In this document: positions 24,898 through 36,207 of the stretch, one piece after another
How the letters are laid out: every line of letters begins with the position of its first letter
How positions within the stretch are numbered: the first letter of the stretch is position 1
Source: Bordetella pseudohinzii
Lineage (GTDB): Bacteria; Pseudomonadota; Gammaproteobacteria; Burkholderiales; Burkholderiaceae_B
Assembly: GCF_000657795.2 (NCBI RefSeq)
Contig: NZ_JHEP02000001.1
Location: 434,001-498,000 of the forward strand
Length of the DNA: 64,000 bases
Direction: 5' to 3'
Translations under genes and position numbers: made by a program
Notes under the pieces: generated by a model
Databases searched by the model: none
What the model saw: the letters and a program-made list of their open reading frames with translations, nothing else
What the model was told of the DNA's origin: nothing

Positions 24898-27324
24898 TTA
24901 CCAGGTATACCGATAGCCAACGTGAAAACTCCACGGAATGCTGATGCGGGCGCCCTTGCTGTACTCGTAGGATGCAAACAGGCTGCTATTCCTGCCCAAG
25001 GCCGCCGCCAGACCCAGATCCAGCTCGGTGCGCCCCCCGCGCAGCCTGACATGGTGACGCCCCATATCGGCAGTGCGCGCCTTGGCTACGCCATCGAATT
25101 CCTGCAACCAGCTCAGCTTGGCATAAGGCTGCACCGCCTTGCCGCCGCCCAGGTCGAACTTGCGGCCCAATTGCAGGCCGACACGGCCCATCACGGACTT
25201 AAGGCTCTTGATGTCGACATGCATGCCGTTGCTGGCCGTGTAATGTGCGCCACCCAAATGCAAGACAGCCATTTCGAGCTGCGGCTCGACAAACCAGTCA
25301 CTCCCCCAGCTGATACGCTTGCCCGCCTCCAGTGACAGTCCCGCGCCGTTGGCGCGGTAATTGCCCCCACGGGTACCGCGGGCATGACTCACCTTGACAT
25401 CGTGCTTGTAGCGATTGACCCGCACAATACCGTCGACGTAAAAGCCGCTGTCGCCGATATAGGTCGCATAGGCGCCCACATGCACGCTATCGCTATCACC
25501 GCGCGCGCTGTGATCCCACTTGCGCCGTGCGTGGCTGTAACCGGCAACCCCGCCCACATACCAACGGCCGCGGCGCACGGACCAGCCTTTGTCGGCGCCG
25601 ATCTCAATCCCTTCCACGGTCTGGCTGAGTCGATCTGCTGCGTTGACCTTCAGGTGCTGGTGCTGTCCGAATGCGCGTCCCCACACACCGCTGGCCGCCG
25701 GCGTCAGGCGCAATTCGCCCATACGCTTGCTCAGGGCGTTCATCTCCGCCAGCCAAATCCCCATCGACGCGCTGTGCATCCCTAAATCCACGGTGTCCCC
25801 GCCGGCGGCTCGGCCAGCGCCAAGATCGCCACCGCTATTGGGAGCCTCGCCCCCGGGGACGCCATCAACGCCGGCGGCACCGGGGACAGCGCCTGGAACT
25901 CCTCCAACCCCAGGGACGCCGCCAAGCCCGGGAGCACCCGCAGCGCCTGGAACTCCTCCAACCCCAGGGACGCCGCCAGCCCCAGGAGCACCGGCGGCGC
26001 CCGGGACTCCTCCAACCCCGGCGGCGCCGCCAGCACCACCGGCGGCGGCGCCACCATTGCCGGGTCGAGCGTCAGCAGCACGACCGCCGCCCCCCGGACT
26101 GCCACTCGCGCCGCGACCGCCTCCACCGCCGGCATTACCGCCAGCGCCACCGGGGGGAACGCCGCCAACGGAGGCGCCGCCATTGCCAGGAGGACCGCCA
26201 ACCGCAGCGCCACTACCGCCGCCAGGACCGCCGGCAACACCAGGGGGGCCACCGTTGGGGACGCCTCCAACTCCGGGAACGGCGCCAGGAACGCCGGCAC
26301 CGCCAGAGGGGCCACCCGGGACTCCGCCGCCCGAGTTGCTACTACCATCGCCAGCGTTGCCACCGCGGCCGCCAGCTCCGCTGGGAGAGACGCCGCCAAC
26401 GGGGGCACCGCCAGTGCTGGGGAGAGCACCAACAGCAGGGTTGACAACGCCGCCAGGACTGCCACCAGCACCAGAGACTCCGCTGCCACCAGGGACTCCT
26501 CCAACACCAGGACTGCCGCCAGCGCTGGGATTGCCGGCAGGACCAGGGACACCGCCAACAGTGGGGTTGTTACCACCGCCAGCGCCGATGACACCACCGG
26601 AACTGCTCCCGCCAGCGCCCGCGCCAGGACCGCCGACAGTATCGCCCCCTCCACCAGGGGCAGCGACAGCGCCGGGGACTCCGCTGCCACTAGGGGCTCC
26701 GCCAACGCCAGGGCGACTGCCTCCGCCGACGTTGCCGCTAACGCTGGGGCTGCTGGCACCGCCGGGGTTGCCACCAGCGTTGGAGCTGCTGCCACTACCG
26801 CCACCGGAACTGCCGCTGCCGGGGTTGAGGCCGCCAGCACCGCCGGAGGGAAGGCCACCCGGAAGGCCGACGCCAGAGCCGGCACTGCCGCCACCGCCGG
26901 AGCCCGCTCCTCCAACGGGAGCACCTCCAGAGCCAACGCCAGCACCGCCGCTGGGGCCAGCGCCAAGCACACCTCCTCCACCGGGCATGACGCCCACACT
27001 GGGCGCGCCGCCACCGCCGAGGGCGCCGGACCCGACATTGGAGCTGAGGCCTCCCCCTTGGCCTATTGTTGCCCCGCCGCTGATTCCCTGCTCTATGTTT
27101 AGAGAGCCTCCCCCACCGCCACCGAGTCCCTGTCCTTGGCCTCCTCCCCCTATCGTTATTGTTATTCCACTACCCGTTATCGTATTGATCTGCGATACCG
27201 CCTGAGATGGCACCAGCCAAACGCCAAGCAAGGAAGTGCCATATATGCAGAAGCGCTTTAACTGACGCCGGTCATCGGCAGCGCACGAACGAAACACCAA
27301 CCGTCTTGAGGACACTGACTTCAT
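24898..27324 (-). CDS. Autotransporter with Gly/Pro-rich, partly collagen-like passenger
   Basis: An 808-residue type Va secretion protein. Residues about 1-45 form an extended, weak signal peptide (hydrophobic CIYGTSLLGVWLVPSQA, cleavage probably near AVSQ). Residues about 46-508 are an almost continuous Gly-rich, low-complexity passenger with Pro, Ala, Ser and Val. It has a loose 9-residue period (GGxPGxxGx) and, at about residues 438-485, fifteen uninterrupted Gly-x-y triplets like collagen. From about residue 510 an alpha-helical linker (ASMGIWLAEMNALSKRMGEL) leads into a C-terminal 12-strand autotransporter barrel (SGVWGRAFGQ ... FHVGYRYTW, terminal Trp). The barrel inserts in the outer membrane and exposes the passenger. 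The start codon has no clear ribosome site. A C15 tract lies 196 bp upstream. Function is unknown; adhesion or surface masking would be a guess. Confidence 0.85.
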   Translation of the reverse strand: MKSVSSRRLVFRSCAADDRRQLKRFCIYGTSLLGVWLVPSQAVSQINTITGSGITITIGGGGQGQGLGGGGGGSLNIEQGISGGATIGQGGGLSSNVGSGALGGGGAPSVGVMPGGGGVLGAGPSGGAGVGSGGAPVGGAGSGGGGSAGSGVGLPGGLPSGGAGGLNPGSGSSGGGSGSSSNAGGNPGGASSPSVSGNVGGGSRPGVGGAPSGSGVPGAVAAPGGGGDTVGGPGAGAGGSSSGGVIGAGGGNNPTVGGVPGPAGNPSAGGSPGVGGVPGGSGVSGAGGSPGGVVNPAVGALPSTGGAPVGGVSPSGAGGRGGNAGDGSSNSGGGVPGGPSGGAGVPGAVPGVGGVPNGGPPGVAGGPGGGSGAAVGGPPGNGGASVGGVPPGGAGGNAGGGGGRGASGSPGGGGRAADARPGNGGAAAGGAGGAAGVGGVPGAAGAPGAGGVPGVGGVPGAAGAPGLGGVPGVGGVPGAVPGAAGVDGVPGGEAPNSGGDLGAGRAAGGDTVDLGMHSASMGIWLAEMNALSKRMGELRLTPAASGVWGRAFGQHQHLKVNAADRLSQTVEGIEIGADKGWSVRRGRWYVGGVAGYSHARRKWDHSARGDSDSVHVGAYATYIGDSGFYVDGIVRVNRYKHDVKVSHARGTRGGNYRANGAGLSLEAGKRISWGSDWFVEPQLEMAVLHLGGAHYTASNGMHVDIKSLKSVMGRVGLQLGRKFDLGGGKAVQPYAKLSWLQEFDGVAKARTADMGRHHVRLRGGRTELDLGLAAALGRNSSLFASYEYSKGARISIPWSFHVGYRYTW
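25870..27180 (-). repeat. Low-complexity Gly/Pro repeat region of the autotransporter passenger
   Basis: Almost every third base triplet encodes Gly. On the plus strand the region appears as endless GCC/ACC/CCC-type triplets. A degenerate 27-bp (9-residue) unit recurs, often paired into 54 bp, for example VGGVPGPAGNPSAGGSPG followed by VGGVPGGSGVSGAGGSPG. Such DNA is prone to copy-number change by recombination or slippage. Confidence 0.8.
25891..26040 (-). repeat. Three 54-bp tandem repeats
   Basis: Near-identical units start at 25891, 25945 and 25999, each beginning GCCTGGAACTCCTCCAACCC or a close variant. They encode 18-residue units such as GVGGVPGAAGAPGAGGVP and GVGGVPGAAGAPGLGGVP. The first two copies differ by only a few bases over most of their length, which suggests recent duplication. 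Confidence 0.8.
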
Positions 27325-27520
27325 AAATGGGCACGAAGAACATATGCGATCCTTGCGGCCCCCGCTGATTTTGCAGCACCCGTCAAGAATCCACTGGCGC
27401 CAGGTGAAATAACGCTTTCGCCGCTACCTGGCTGAACAACGCGACATCAATGCATAGTCTGTCGCACAGCGGCCGCCCAGAAATCCGGCGCCTTCGCCTT
27501 TCCGATAGCGAAAAATCCGA

Positions 27521-27535
27521 CCCCCCCCCCCCCCC
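27521..27535. repeat. C15 homopolymer tract
   Basis: Fifteen consecutive C on the plus strand (G15 on the autotransporter coding strand), 196 bp upstream of its ATG and 97 bp from the lon terminator. On the minus strand a weak TTTGTG precedes the run and GATTTT follows at 17-bp spacing, so the run could act as a promoter spacer; this is speculative. Homopolymers of this length commonly change length by slipped-strand mispairing. Confidence 0.85.
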
Positions 27536-27631
27536 ACAAACCTACTTTCTGTAGTACGAATCCCCAACCGTGTTATCGAGTACACGACGAGGACCATTGG
27601 GATGGGAAGACAAGCGCGTTCCATACAAGCT

Positions 27632-27676
27632 AGAAATAAAAAGGCCTGAGCCCGGTGCGATACCGGGCTCAGGCCT
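27632..27676 (-). terminator. Intrinsic terminator of lon
   Basis: A perfect 15-bp stem (AGGCCTGAGCCCGGT / ACCGGGCTCAGGCCT, 27642-27676) with a 5-nt loop, followed on the minus strand by TTTTTATTTC. It is 90 bp after the lon stop and separates lon from the autotransporter promoter region. Confidence 0.93.
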
Positions 27677-27766
27677 GTGGGCGTCAGCTTCCGACCGTCT
27701 AACTTCAGGGGCCGGGGCATCCTTCACGCCCTGTTGCGTGGGCAGCTGGCCGCGGCCAGCGCGACC

Positions 27767-30202
<2,436 letters not shown>

Positions 30203-30323
30203 AGGGGGTTCCTCAGAGTGAATGAGAGGGACGCAAGGGCTGCGTGGGCCGATGCGTCGGTTACGTCTGATATGGGAACAATAGCCCAAAAATCAAGATG
30301 CAGATCGCCGGTCGGCATCAAGA

Positions 30324-30357
30324 TGCAAAAAAACCCGTCAAAGACGGGTTTTTTGCA
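30324..30357 (-). terminator. Intrinsic terminator of clpX
   Basis: AAAAAACCCGTC-AAA-GACGGGTTTTTT palindrome, 12 bp after the clpX stop. On the minus strand the stem runs into TTTTTTTGC. The flanking A and T runs make it potentially bidirectional. Confidence 0.9.
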
Positions 30358-30368
30358 GAACTCGCGGC

Positions 30369-31667
30369 TCAGGCCGCCGCGTCTCGGACCTCGCCTTGTC
30401 CGGGCTTGTCGGACCCGGCACTCTCGTCGGCGTAGATCAGCAGGGGCTTGCCGCCGCCTTCGATGGCGTTGCCATCGAGCACGACACGGCTGACATTGCC
30501 CTGCGAGGGCAGATCGTACATGGTGTCGAGCAAGGCGGATTCCAGGATGGAGCGCAGGCCGCGGGCCCCCGTCTTGCGCTTGAGCGCCTTGTGAGCAATG
30601 GCCGTCAGGGCGTCCGGACGGATGTCCAGCTCGGCGCCTTCCATCGCGAAGAGCTTCTGGAACTGCTTGACCAGGGCGTTCTTGGGCTCGGTGAGGATCT
30701 GCACCAGGGCGGCCTCGTCCAGCTCGTCCAGCGTGGCCACCACCGGCAGGCGGCCGACCAGTTCGGGGATAAGGCCGAACTTGATCAGATCCTCGGGCTC
30801 GGCTTCGCCGAACAGCTCGCCCACGCCGCGCTCGGACTTGGCGCGAACCGACGCCGAGAAGCCGATGCCGGATTTTTCGGTACGGTCACGGATGACTTTT
30901 TCCAGGCCGTCGAAGGCGCCGCCCACGATGAACAGGATGTTCGTCGTGTCAACCTGGACGAAGTCCTGGTTGGGATGCTTGCGCCCGCCTTGCGGCGGCA
31001 CCGAGGCCACCGTGCCTTCGATCAGCTTCAGAAGCGCCTGCTGCACGCCCTCGCCCGAGACGTCGCGCGTGATCGAGGGGTTGTCGGACTTGCGCGAGAT
31101 CTTGTCGATCTCATCGATGTAGATGATGGCCCGCTGGGCTTTCTCGACATCGTAATTGCAGTTCTGCAGCAGCTTCTGGATGATGTTCTCGACGTCCTCG
31201 CCCACGTAACCGGCTTCGGTCAGGGTGGTGGCGTCGGCCATCACGAAGGGAACGTTGAGCATGCGCGCCAGCGTTTGCGCGAGCAGCGTCTTGCCCGAGC
31301 CGGTAGGCCCGATCAGCATGATGTTGCTCTTGGACAGCTCGACCTCGTCGCCCTTGATCTCGCCGTGGCGGATCCGCTTGTAGTGGTTGTAGACGGCCAC
31401 GGCCAGCATGCGCTTGGGGCCCGTCTGGCCGATCACGTACTGGTCCAGGAAGGATTTGATCTCAACCGGGGTCGGCAGTTCGGAGCGAATTGCCGCGCGC
31501 GCAGTCGCCTGCGCTTCTTCGCGGATGATGTCATTGCACAGGTCGATGCATTCATCGCAGATGAATACCGACGGACCTGCGATCAGCTTGCGGACCTCGT
31601 GCTGGCTCTTGTTGCAGAAAGAGCAATGCAGCACTTTTGCGTCTGCCGATCCCTTTTTTTCAGGCAT
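30369..31667 (-). CDS. clpX: ClpX, ATP-dependent unfoldase of ClpXP
   Basis: A 432-residue AAA+ unfoldase that recognises, unfolds and feeds proteins to ClpP. The N-terminal zinc domain is CSFC...CDECIDLC (about residues 14-40). Walker A is [10 protein letters not shown]. The IGF loop that docks on ClpP is seen in [12 protein letters not shown] 31667 ([11 protein letters not shown]) is taken rather than the upstream ATG 31724, because the zinc domain starts right after it. It follows clpP by 104 bp. Confidence 0.97.
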   Translation of the reverse strand: MPEKKGSADAKVLHCSFCNKSQHEVRKLIAGPSVFICDECIDLCNDIIREEAQATARAAIRSELPTPVEIKSFLDQYVIGQTGPKRMLAVAVYNHYKRIRHGEIKGDEVELSKSNIMLIGPTGSGKTLLAQTLARMLNVPFVMADATTLTEAGYVGEDVENIIQKLLQNCNYDVEKAQRAIIYIDEIDKISRKSDNPSITRDVSGEGVQQALLKLIEGTVASVPPQGGRKHPNQDFVQVDTTNILFIVGGAFDGLEKVIRDRTEKSGIGFSASVRAKSERGVGELFGEAEPEDLIKFGLIPELVGRLPVVATLDELDEAALVQILTEPKNALVKQFQKLFAMEGAELDIRPDALTAIAHKALKRKTGARGLRSILESALLDTMYDLPSQGNVSRVVLDGNAIEGGGKPLLIYADESAGSDKPGQGEVRDAAA

Positions 31668-31771
31668 AAGTGTTTCTAGTCTCTGGTAGAGGATGCGCCC
31701 CCAGTTACCGGGGGACGCATTCAACGCTTATCGGACGTGGCGGCAGGGCCTGCAAGCCAGGCAAAGACGAC

Positions 31772-32425
31772 TCAAACGTCTTCGCGTCGGGCCAGAACCT
31801 TGTCTACCAGACCATACGATACCGCATCTTGAGCCGACATGAAGTTGTCACGCTCGGTGTCTACGGCGATGCGCTCGACCGGCTGGCCGGTATTCTCGGC
31901 CAGGATGCGGTTCAGGCGCTCGCGCAGGTCCAGGATTTCCTTGGCCTGGATCTGGATATCGCTGGCCTGGCCCTGGGCGCCGCCCGAGGGCTGGTGAATC
32001 ATGATGCGGGAGTTGGGCAGCGAGAAACGCTTGCCCTTCTTGCCCGCGGCCAGCAGGAAGGCCCCCATGCTGGCCGCCAGCCCGGTGCACAGCGTGGACA
32101 CATCGGGCTTGACGAACTGCATGGTGTCGTAAATGGCCATCCCGGCATACACCGACCCGCCAGGCGAGTTGATGTAGAACGAAATGTCCTTGTCAGGATT
32201 CTCCGATTCCAGGAACAGCAGCTGGGCGACGACCAGGTTGGCCGTGGCGTCATTGACCGGCCCGACCAGGAAGATCAGGCGTTCGCGCAACAGGCGCGAG
32301 TAAATGTCATAGGCGCGCTCGCCGCGGCCGGACTGCTCTATCACCATCGGGATATAGCCCAGGCCGGTGGGCGTCACCGACGCCCCGCCGTGCATTGCCG
32401 CATAGAAATCGGTGAATCGCTGCAT
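31772..32425 (-). CDS. clpP: ClpP protease proteolytic subunit
   Basis: A 217-residue serine protease forming the tetradecameric ClpP barrel. The catalytic triad is visible as Ser in [10 protein letters not shown], His in MIHQPSGG and Asp in TERDNFM. A short N-terminal propeptide is likely before the conserved [14 protein letters not shown]. It begins 2 bp after the tig stop and probably shares a transcript with tig and clpX. Confidence 0.97.
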   Translation of the reverse strand: MQRFTDFYAAMHGGASVTPTGLGYIPMVIEQSGRGERAYDIYSRLLRERLIFLVGPVNDATANLVVAQLLFLESENPDKDISFYINSPGGSVYAGMAIYDTMQFVKPDVSTLCTGLAASMGAFLLAAGKKGKRFSLPNSRIMIHQPSGGAQGQASDIQIQAKEILDLRERLNRILAENTGQPVERIAVDTERDNFMSAQDAVSYGLVDKVLARREDV

Positions 32426-32427
32426 AG

Positions 32428-33738
32428 TTATGCCATCCCCATCAACTGATCGAAGGGAACCTTTTCATCGGTTACCTTGGCCTTTTCCAGCACGTAGGCC
32501 ACCACGTTGTCCTCCAGCACGATCGCTTCGATTTCAGCGCGGCGCTGGCGGTCCGACAGATAGTAGCTGACAACCTGGGCCGGCTGCTCGTAGTTCTGGG
32601 CGAACTCTTCGATGCGGGCGCGGACCTGCTCGGGCTTGGCTTGCAGCTGGGCTTGCTTGACCAGTTCCGACACCAGCAGGCCCAGGCGCACGCGGCGCTC
32701 GGACTCGGCGGCGAACACTTCGGCCGGCATGGGCATGGTGTCGGCATTGGGCACGCCGCGCTGCTTGAGCTCTTCGCGGGCCTGGGCAATGCGGCCCTGC
32801 ACATCGTTGTCCACCAGCGCCTTGGGCACGTCGAACTTGGCGGCCTCGACCAGGGAATCCATCACGCTGGTCTTGGTGCGGCCTTGCGAACGGACCTTGA
32901 CCTCACGCTCGATGTTGCTGCGGATGTCGGCCTTGAGCTTTTCGACGTCGGCATCGGCCTGGCCCAGCGACTTGGCGAATTCGGCGTCGACGGCCGGCAG
33001 GACAGCCTCGGCGACTTCCTTGATGGTGATGGTGAACTCGGCGGTCTTGCCGGCGACTTCCTTGCCTTGGTAGTCCTCGGGGAAGCTCAGCGGGAAGACC
33101 TTGGTTTCACCGGCCTTCAGGCCGCGGGCAGCGGCTTCGAATTCGGGCAGCATGCGGCCCTGGCCGAGGACGAAGGGGAAGTCTTCGGCCTTGCCGCCTT
33201 CGAAGGGCACGCCGTCGATGGTGCCGGCGAAATCCAGGATGACGCGGTCATCGTCCTGGGCCGCGCGGCCTTCACGGGTTTCGTAGGTGGCGCGCTGCTT
33301 GCGCAGGACGTCCAGCGTCTTGTTGACTTCAGCGTCGCTGACTTCGGTTTCGTAGCGGGTGACGGCCAGGGCGGAGAGGTCGGGCACGGCGACTTCGGGA
33401 TAGACCTCGAAGGTGGCCGAGAAGGCCAGCGTGCCTTCGTCCACGCCTTCCGTCTTGGGCTCCAGCGAGGGGCTGCCGGCCACGCGCAATTGGGCGCCTT
33501 CGACGGCCTGCTCAAAGGCGCGGCCGACTTGGGAATTGATCACGTCGTAGCGGATGCTCGGACCATGGCTGCGCTCGAGCATGGCCATCGGCGCCTTGCC
33601 GGGACGGAAACCCGGCACCTTGGCGGTGCGGGCCACGCGCTTGAGCTGCGCCTGGACTTCCTTTTCCACGTCGGCCACCGAAATGGCCAGATCAACACGG
33701 CGCTCCAGGCCGGAGAGGGTTTCAACCACAGGCTGCAT
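32428..33738 (-). CDS. tig: Trigger factor
   Basis: A 436-residue ribosome-bound chaperone and peptidyl-prolyl isomerase. The N-terminal ribosome-binding domain carries the signature [10 protein letters not shown] (about residues 42-51). The FKBP-type PPIase domain ([25 protein letters not shown]) lies in the middle, followed by the helical C-terminal arms. ATG 33738 ([17 protein letters not shown]) is chosen; the frame extends to 33822 but family homology begins here. First gene of tig-clpP-clpX. Confidence 0.96.
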   Translation of the reverse strand: MQPVVETLSGLERRVDLAISVADVEKEVQAQLKRVARTAKVPGFRPGKAPMAMLERSHGPSIRYDVINSQVGRAFEQAVEGAQLRVAGSPSLEPKTEGVDEGTLAFSATFEVYPEVAVPDLSALAVTRYETEVSDAEVNKTLDVLRKQRATYETREGRAAQDDDRVILDFAGTIDGVPFEGGKAEDFPFVLGQGRMLPEFEAAARGLKAGETKVFPLSFPEDYQGKEVAGKTAEFTITIKEVAEAVLPAVDAEFAKSLGQADADVEKLKADIRSNIEREVKVRSQGRTKTSVMDSLVEAAKFDVPKALVDNDVQGRIAQAREELKQRGVPNADTMPMPAEVFAAESERRVRLGLLVSELVKQAQLQAKPEQVRARIEEFAQNYEQPAQVVSYYLSDRQRRAEIEAIVLEDNVVAYVLEKAKVTDEKVPFDQLMGMA

Positions 33739-33942
33739 TAAAAGACCTATTTTCCGAGGGATGAGAAGAAATCGAACCAGGTAAACCGGCAATTTTACCG
33801 GAAAGTCGCCCAACAGCCCCAAAGCCCGTGGATCAAGGCCCCTGATCCGGCCCCGCGGCGGCTGGCGCCCCCCTCTGCCGCGGGCGGCATACCGTTGCTA
33901 GAATGCGTGCCGCCTGATTCAACCGCCAAAAAGCCCGCAACA

Positions 33943-34482
33943 ATGAACCCCGAACAACGTCCCTCGCTCGGCCTCCTGCCCGCCCTCATCTTCAGCTCCC
34001 GCTGGCTGCAACTGCCCCTCTACCTCGGCCTGATCGTGGCCCAGGGGGTCTACGTCTTTCTCTTCCTCAAGGAACTGTGGCACCTGGTCTCGCACACCAG
34101 CAGCTTCGGCGAGATGGACATCATGCTGCTCGTCCTGGGACTTATCGACGTCGTGATGATCTCCAACCTGCTGGTCATGGTCATCGTCGGCGGCTACGAG
34201 ACCTTTGTCTCGCGCCTGCGCCTCGAAGGGCATCCCGACCAGCCCGAGTGGCTCAGCCACGTCAACGCCAGCGTGCTCAAGGTCAAGCTGGCCATGGCCA
34301 TCATCGGCATCTCGTCCATCCACCTGCTGCGCACCTTCATTGAAGCCGGCAGCCTGGGCTCGGCCAATACGCGCTTCACGGAGACCGGCATCATGTGGCA
34401 GACCATCATCCACGTGGTGTTCATCCTGTCGGCCATCGGCATTGCCTACGTGGACCGCCTCACCAGCAACAACGGGCACTGA
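33943..34482 (+). CDS. UPF0114 (YqhA-like) membrane protein
   Basis: A 179-residue inner-membrane protein with about four hydrophobic segments ([60 protein letters not shown]; a final [15 protein letters not shown]). The segment GYETFVSRL after the second helix and the overall length fit the YqhA/UPF0114 family, whose function is unknown. ATG 33943 is used because the frame upstream crosses the likely promoter. It ends at a bidirectional terminator shared with the cold-shock gene. Confidence 0.88.
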   Translation: MNPEQRPSLGLLPALIFSSRWLQLPLYLGLIVAQGVYVFLFLKELWHLVSHTSSFGEMDIMLLVLGLIDVVMISNLLVMVIVGGYETFVSRLRLEGHPDQPEWLSHVNASVLKVKLAMAIIGISSIHLLRTFIEAGSLGSANTRFTETGIMWQTIIHVVFILSAIGIAYVDRLTSNNGH

Positions 34483-34495
34483 GCACCGCGCAAAT

Positions 34496-34525
34496 GAAAT
34501 AAGCCCCGGCGACGGGGCTTATTTC
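34496..34525. terminator. Bidirectional terminator between UPF0114 and cold-shock genes
   Basis: A 13-bp stem GAAATAAGCCCCG/CGGGGCTTATTTC with a GCGA loop, between two convergent genes. A/T-rich ends give a U-rich tail in both directions. Confidence 0.88.
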
Positions 34526-34535
34526 ATTTCAGGCT

Positions 34536-34742
34536 TCAGGCGATGATCTTGATGTTTTTCGCACTGGGGCCCTTCGGGCCTTCGCCGATCTCAAAAGAAA
34601 CACGCTGATTTTCCTGCAGCGTTTTGTATCCTTCACTGCGAATTTCGGAGTAATGCGCGAAGAGGTCCTTGCCACCATCGTCGGGCAGGATGAATCCGTA
34701 GCCCTTTTCAGCGTTGAACCACTTAACAATACCGGTTGCCAT
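34536..34742 (-). CDS. Cold-shock protein, CspA family (first copy)
   Basis: A 68-residue single-stranded nucleic-acid-binding protein. RNP1 is seen in KGYGFILP and RNP2 as LFAHYSEI (DLFAHYS). The frame extends upstream to 34880, but ATG 34742 ([14 protein letters not shown]) is the universal Csp start. A sigma-70 promoter lies about 120 bp upstream, leaving a leader of about 110 nt as is usual for cold-shock mRNAs. Confidence 0.95.
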   Translation of the reverse strand: MATGIVKWFNAEKGYGFILPDDGGKDLFAHYSEIRSEGYKTLQENQRVSFEIGEGPKGPSAKNIKIIA

Positions 34743-34857
34743 GAACTGTCCTTGAACCAAAGAGGCGATTGCTCGCGGGATGCCGGACGCCAAGGATGGG
34801 ACGGGAAACACGCTTGCGACATAGGACCTGTACCGCGTCGCTTGACCTCGCTGGATC

Positions 34858-34887
34858 AGTGTAGGAGTGTTTTTATGCAACGGTCAA
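34858..34887 (-). promoter_or_regulatory. Sigma-70 promoter of first cold-shock gene
   Basis: Minus strand: -35 TTGACC (34882-34887), 18-bp spacer, -10 TACACT (34858-34863). The expected start site is near 34851, giving a leader of about 110 nt. Confidence 0.6.
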
Positions 34888-35005
34888 ACCGAACGTAACA
34901 TCCCTGATTCTTGGAACAAAAGTTACGCCCGGAAACAACATTGACCCCGTGCGTGCATACAACACAACAGCCGGACTCGAATATTCCGCGCCCCAGCTCC
35001 ATTAT

Positions 35006-35557
35006 TCATCCCGCAAATCCGCCATTGTCGAGAAAATACTGTTCCTCGGGCAGGGTATCCCGGCCCAGGCTGGCATTTCGGTGCGGAAACCGACCAAAAC
35101 GCGCAATAACATCCCGATGGATAAAGGCATAGCGCAAGGTTTCTCCACCGAGCGGCGTCATTAACCGAACCGCCTCATCCTGGGCCGCGATATTTTCGGC
35201 ATGCTCATAGGGCAAATAAATGAACGGCCGCAATTCCGCCTCCACGGCCAAATCGAGGCCGCGCGCGACGGCCCGCCGCGCGACCGCCAGCGCCAGGCCG
35301 TCCGTCGCGAACATATGGGCCGTGCCGCGAAACGCATTGCGCGGGAATTGATCCAGCAGCACCAAGAGCGCCAGCACGCCCTCGGCATCCCCTTCCCAGT
35401 GCGCCAGCTCGCCCCGGGCGGCGGCGTAATGCGCCTCCAGGAAACGCTCGCGGAACTCCCGATCGAAGTCCGCATCGCGGGCGAACCAGCGCCGCGGGCC
35501 GGCCTGGCGCCAGAAGCCGACCACATCGGCAGCCTGGCAAGATGGTGAACAAGACAT
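35006..35557 (-). CDS. DUF924 family protein
   Basis: A 183-residue all-helical cytoplasmic protein. DUF924 features are visible: VVGFW near the N-terminus, FDREFRERF, LALLVLLDQFPRNAFRGTA (the diagnostic DQFPRN motif) and YLPYEHAENIAAQ, then FPHRNASLGR near the end. Family function is unknown; the fold resembles tetratricopeptide proteins. ATG 35557 is chosen at the family N-terminus. It lies between the two cold-shock genes, on the same strand. Confidence 0.88.
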   Translation of the reverse strand: MSCSPSCQAADVVGFWRQAGPRRWFARDADFDREFRERFLEAHYAAARGELAHWEGDAEGVLALLVLLDQFPRNAFRGTAHMFATDGLALAVARRAVARGLDLAVEAELRPFIYLPYEHAENIAAQDEAVRLMTPLGGETLRYAFIHRDVIARFGRFPHRNASLGRDTLPEEQYFLDNGGFAG

Positions 35558-35634
35558 GTCGGACTCCTGAAAACGAGGGCGCGCGGGGCCCGTCGGCCCA
35601 AGGCCGCCCAGGCCGCGCCACGCCCTCGCAGGCA

Positions 35635-35658
35635 ACAAAAAAGCCCCTTGCGGGGCTT
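35635..35658 (-). terminator. Intrinsic terminator of second cold-shock gene
   Basis: Minus strand: AAGCCCC-loop-GGGGCTT followed by TTTTTTGTTG, 28 bp after the cold-shock gene stop. Confidence 0.87.
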
Positions 35659-35685
35659 CGGCTGTGGCCGGGATTCAGTGACTTA

Positions 35686-35889
35686 TTAGATGATCTGAAT
35701 CTTGGTAGCCTGGGGACCCTTGGGGCCCATCGCCGTGACGTAGCTCACGCGCTGGTTCTCTTCGAGGGTCTTGAAGCCATTGGACTGGATCTCGGAGAAA
35801 TGTGCGAACAGATCCTTACCGCCCGATTCGGGGGTGATGAAGCCATAACCTTTCTCTGCGTTGAACCACTTAACGACGCCGGTTTCCAT
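35686..35889 (-). CDS. Cold-shock protein, CspA family (second copy)
   Basis: A 67-residue Csp with RNP1 KGYGFITP and RNP2 [12 protein letters not shown] 35889 ([14 protein letters not shown]) is the family start. It is similar to the copy at 34.5 kb along most of its length ([33 protein letters not shown]) but not identical, so the two are paralogues separated by a DUF924 gene. It has its own promoter with a long leader and its own terminator. Confidence 0.95.
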   Translation of the reverse strand: METGVVKWFNAEKGYGFITPESGGKDLFAHFSEIQSNGFKTLEENQRVSYVTAMGPKGPQATKIQII

Positions 35890-36027
35890 ACTGTATTTCC
35901 TAAGATAGTGGGTGCGGACGCACCCGGAGCCACGATGCAATCAAGGAGGGGACAGCAGGACAATAACGGACGCCGGAAAAGGCACGGCACTGAACAGACT
36001 TCGCAACACTTGATCTCTCGTGCCGAC

Positions 36028-36056
36028 ACTATCGTCAGGTTCCTCTCCTAAGTCAA
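36028..36056 (-). promoter_or_regulatory. Sigma-70 promoter of second cold-shock gene
   Basis: Minus strand: -35 TTGACT (36051-36056), 17-bp spacer, -10 GATAGT (36028-36033). The predicted leader is about 130 nt, long enough to hold a temperature-responsive structure. Confidence 0.65.
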
Positions 36057-36207
36057 GATAATCCATAAAAAGGCGTCCCAAGAATGCAACAAATAGAAAC
36101 GGCCGTTACGGCCTGCTTTATGTTCGCGCAAATATTTGCGGACGTCTTATTTACTAATAATCAAGGGGATAGCCCAAAAACTGTGCTAAACAGGGCCGCT
36201 TGGGCGC

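Larger units (their letters stand above)
27325..27766. other. Intergenic region between autotransporter and lon
   Basis: This 442-bp gap holds the presumed autotransporter promoter, a C15 homopolymer (27521-27535) and the lon terminator (27632-27676). The 98-codon frame across it reads through the terminator and is not accepted as a gene. No other gene was seen. Confidence 0.7.

Noticed and set aside
25870-27180. Possible CRISPR array
   Set aside because: Repeats are contiguous and coding, without unique spacers of constant length.
25589-27205. 538-codon Pro-rich frame opposite the autotransporter
   Set aside because: It is the complement of the Gly-rich repeats. The barrel and signal sequence on the minus strand define the real gene.
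27424-27720. 98-codon frame containing the G15 run, minus strand
   Set aside because: It starts inside the region just after lon, reads through the lon terminator hairpin, and has no plausible protein pattern.
30203-30323. Heat-shock (sigma-32) promoter for lon
   Set aside because: A CTTGCGT-like -35 is present, but no CCCCAT-type -10 at proper spacing was found.
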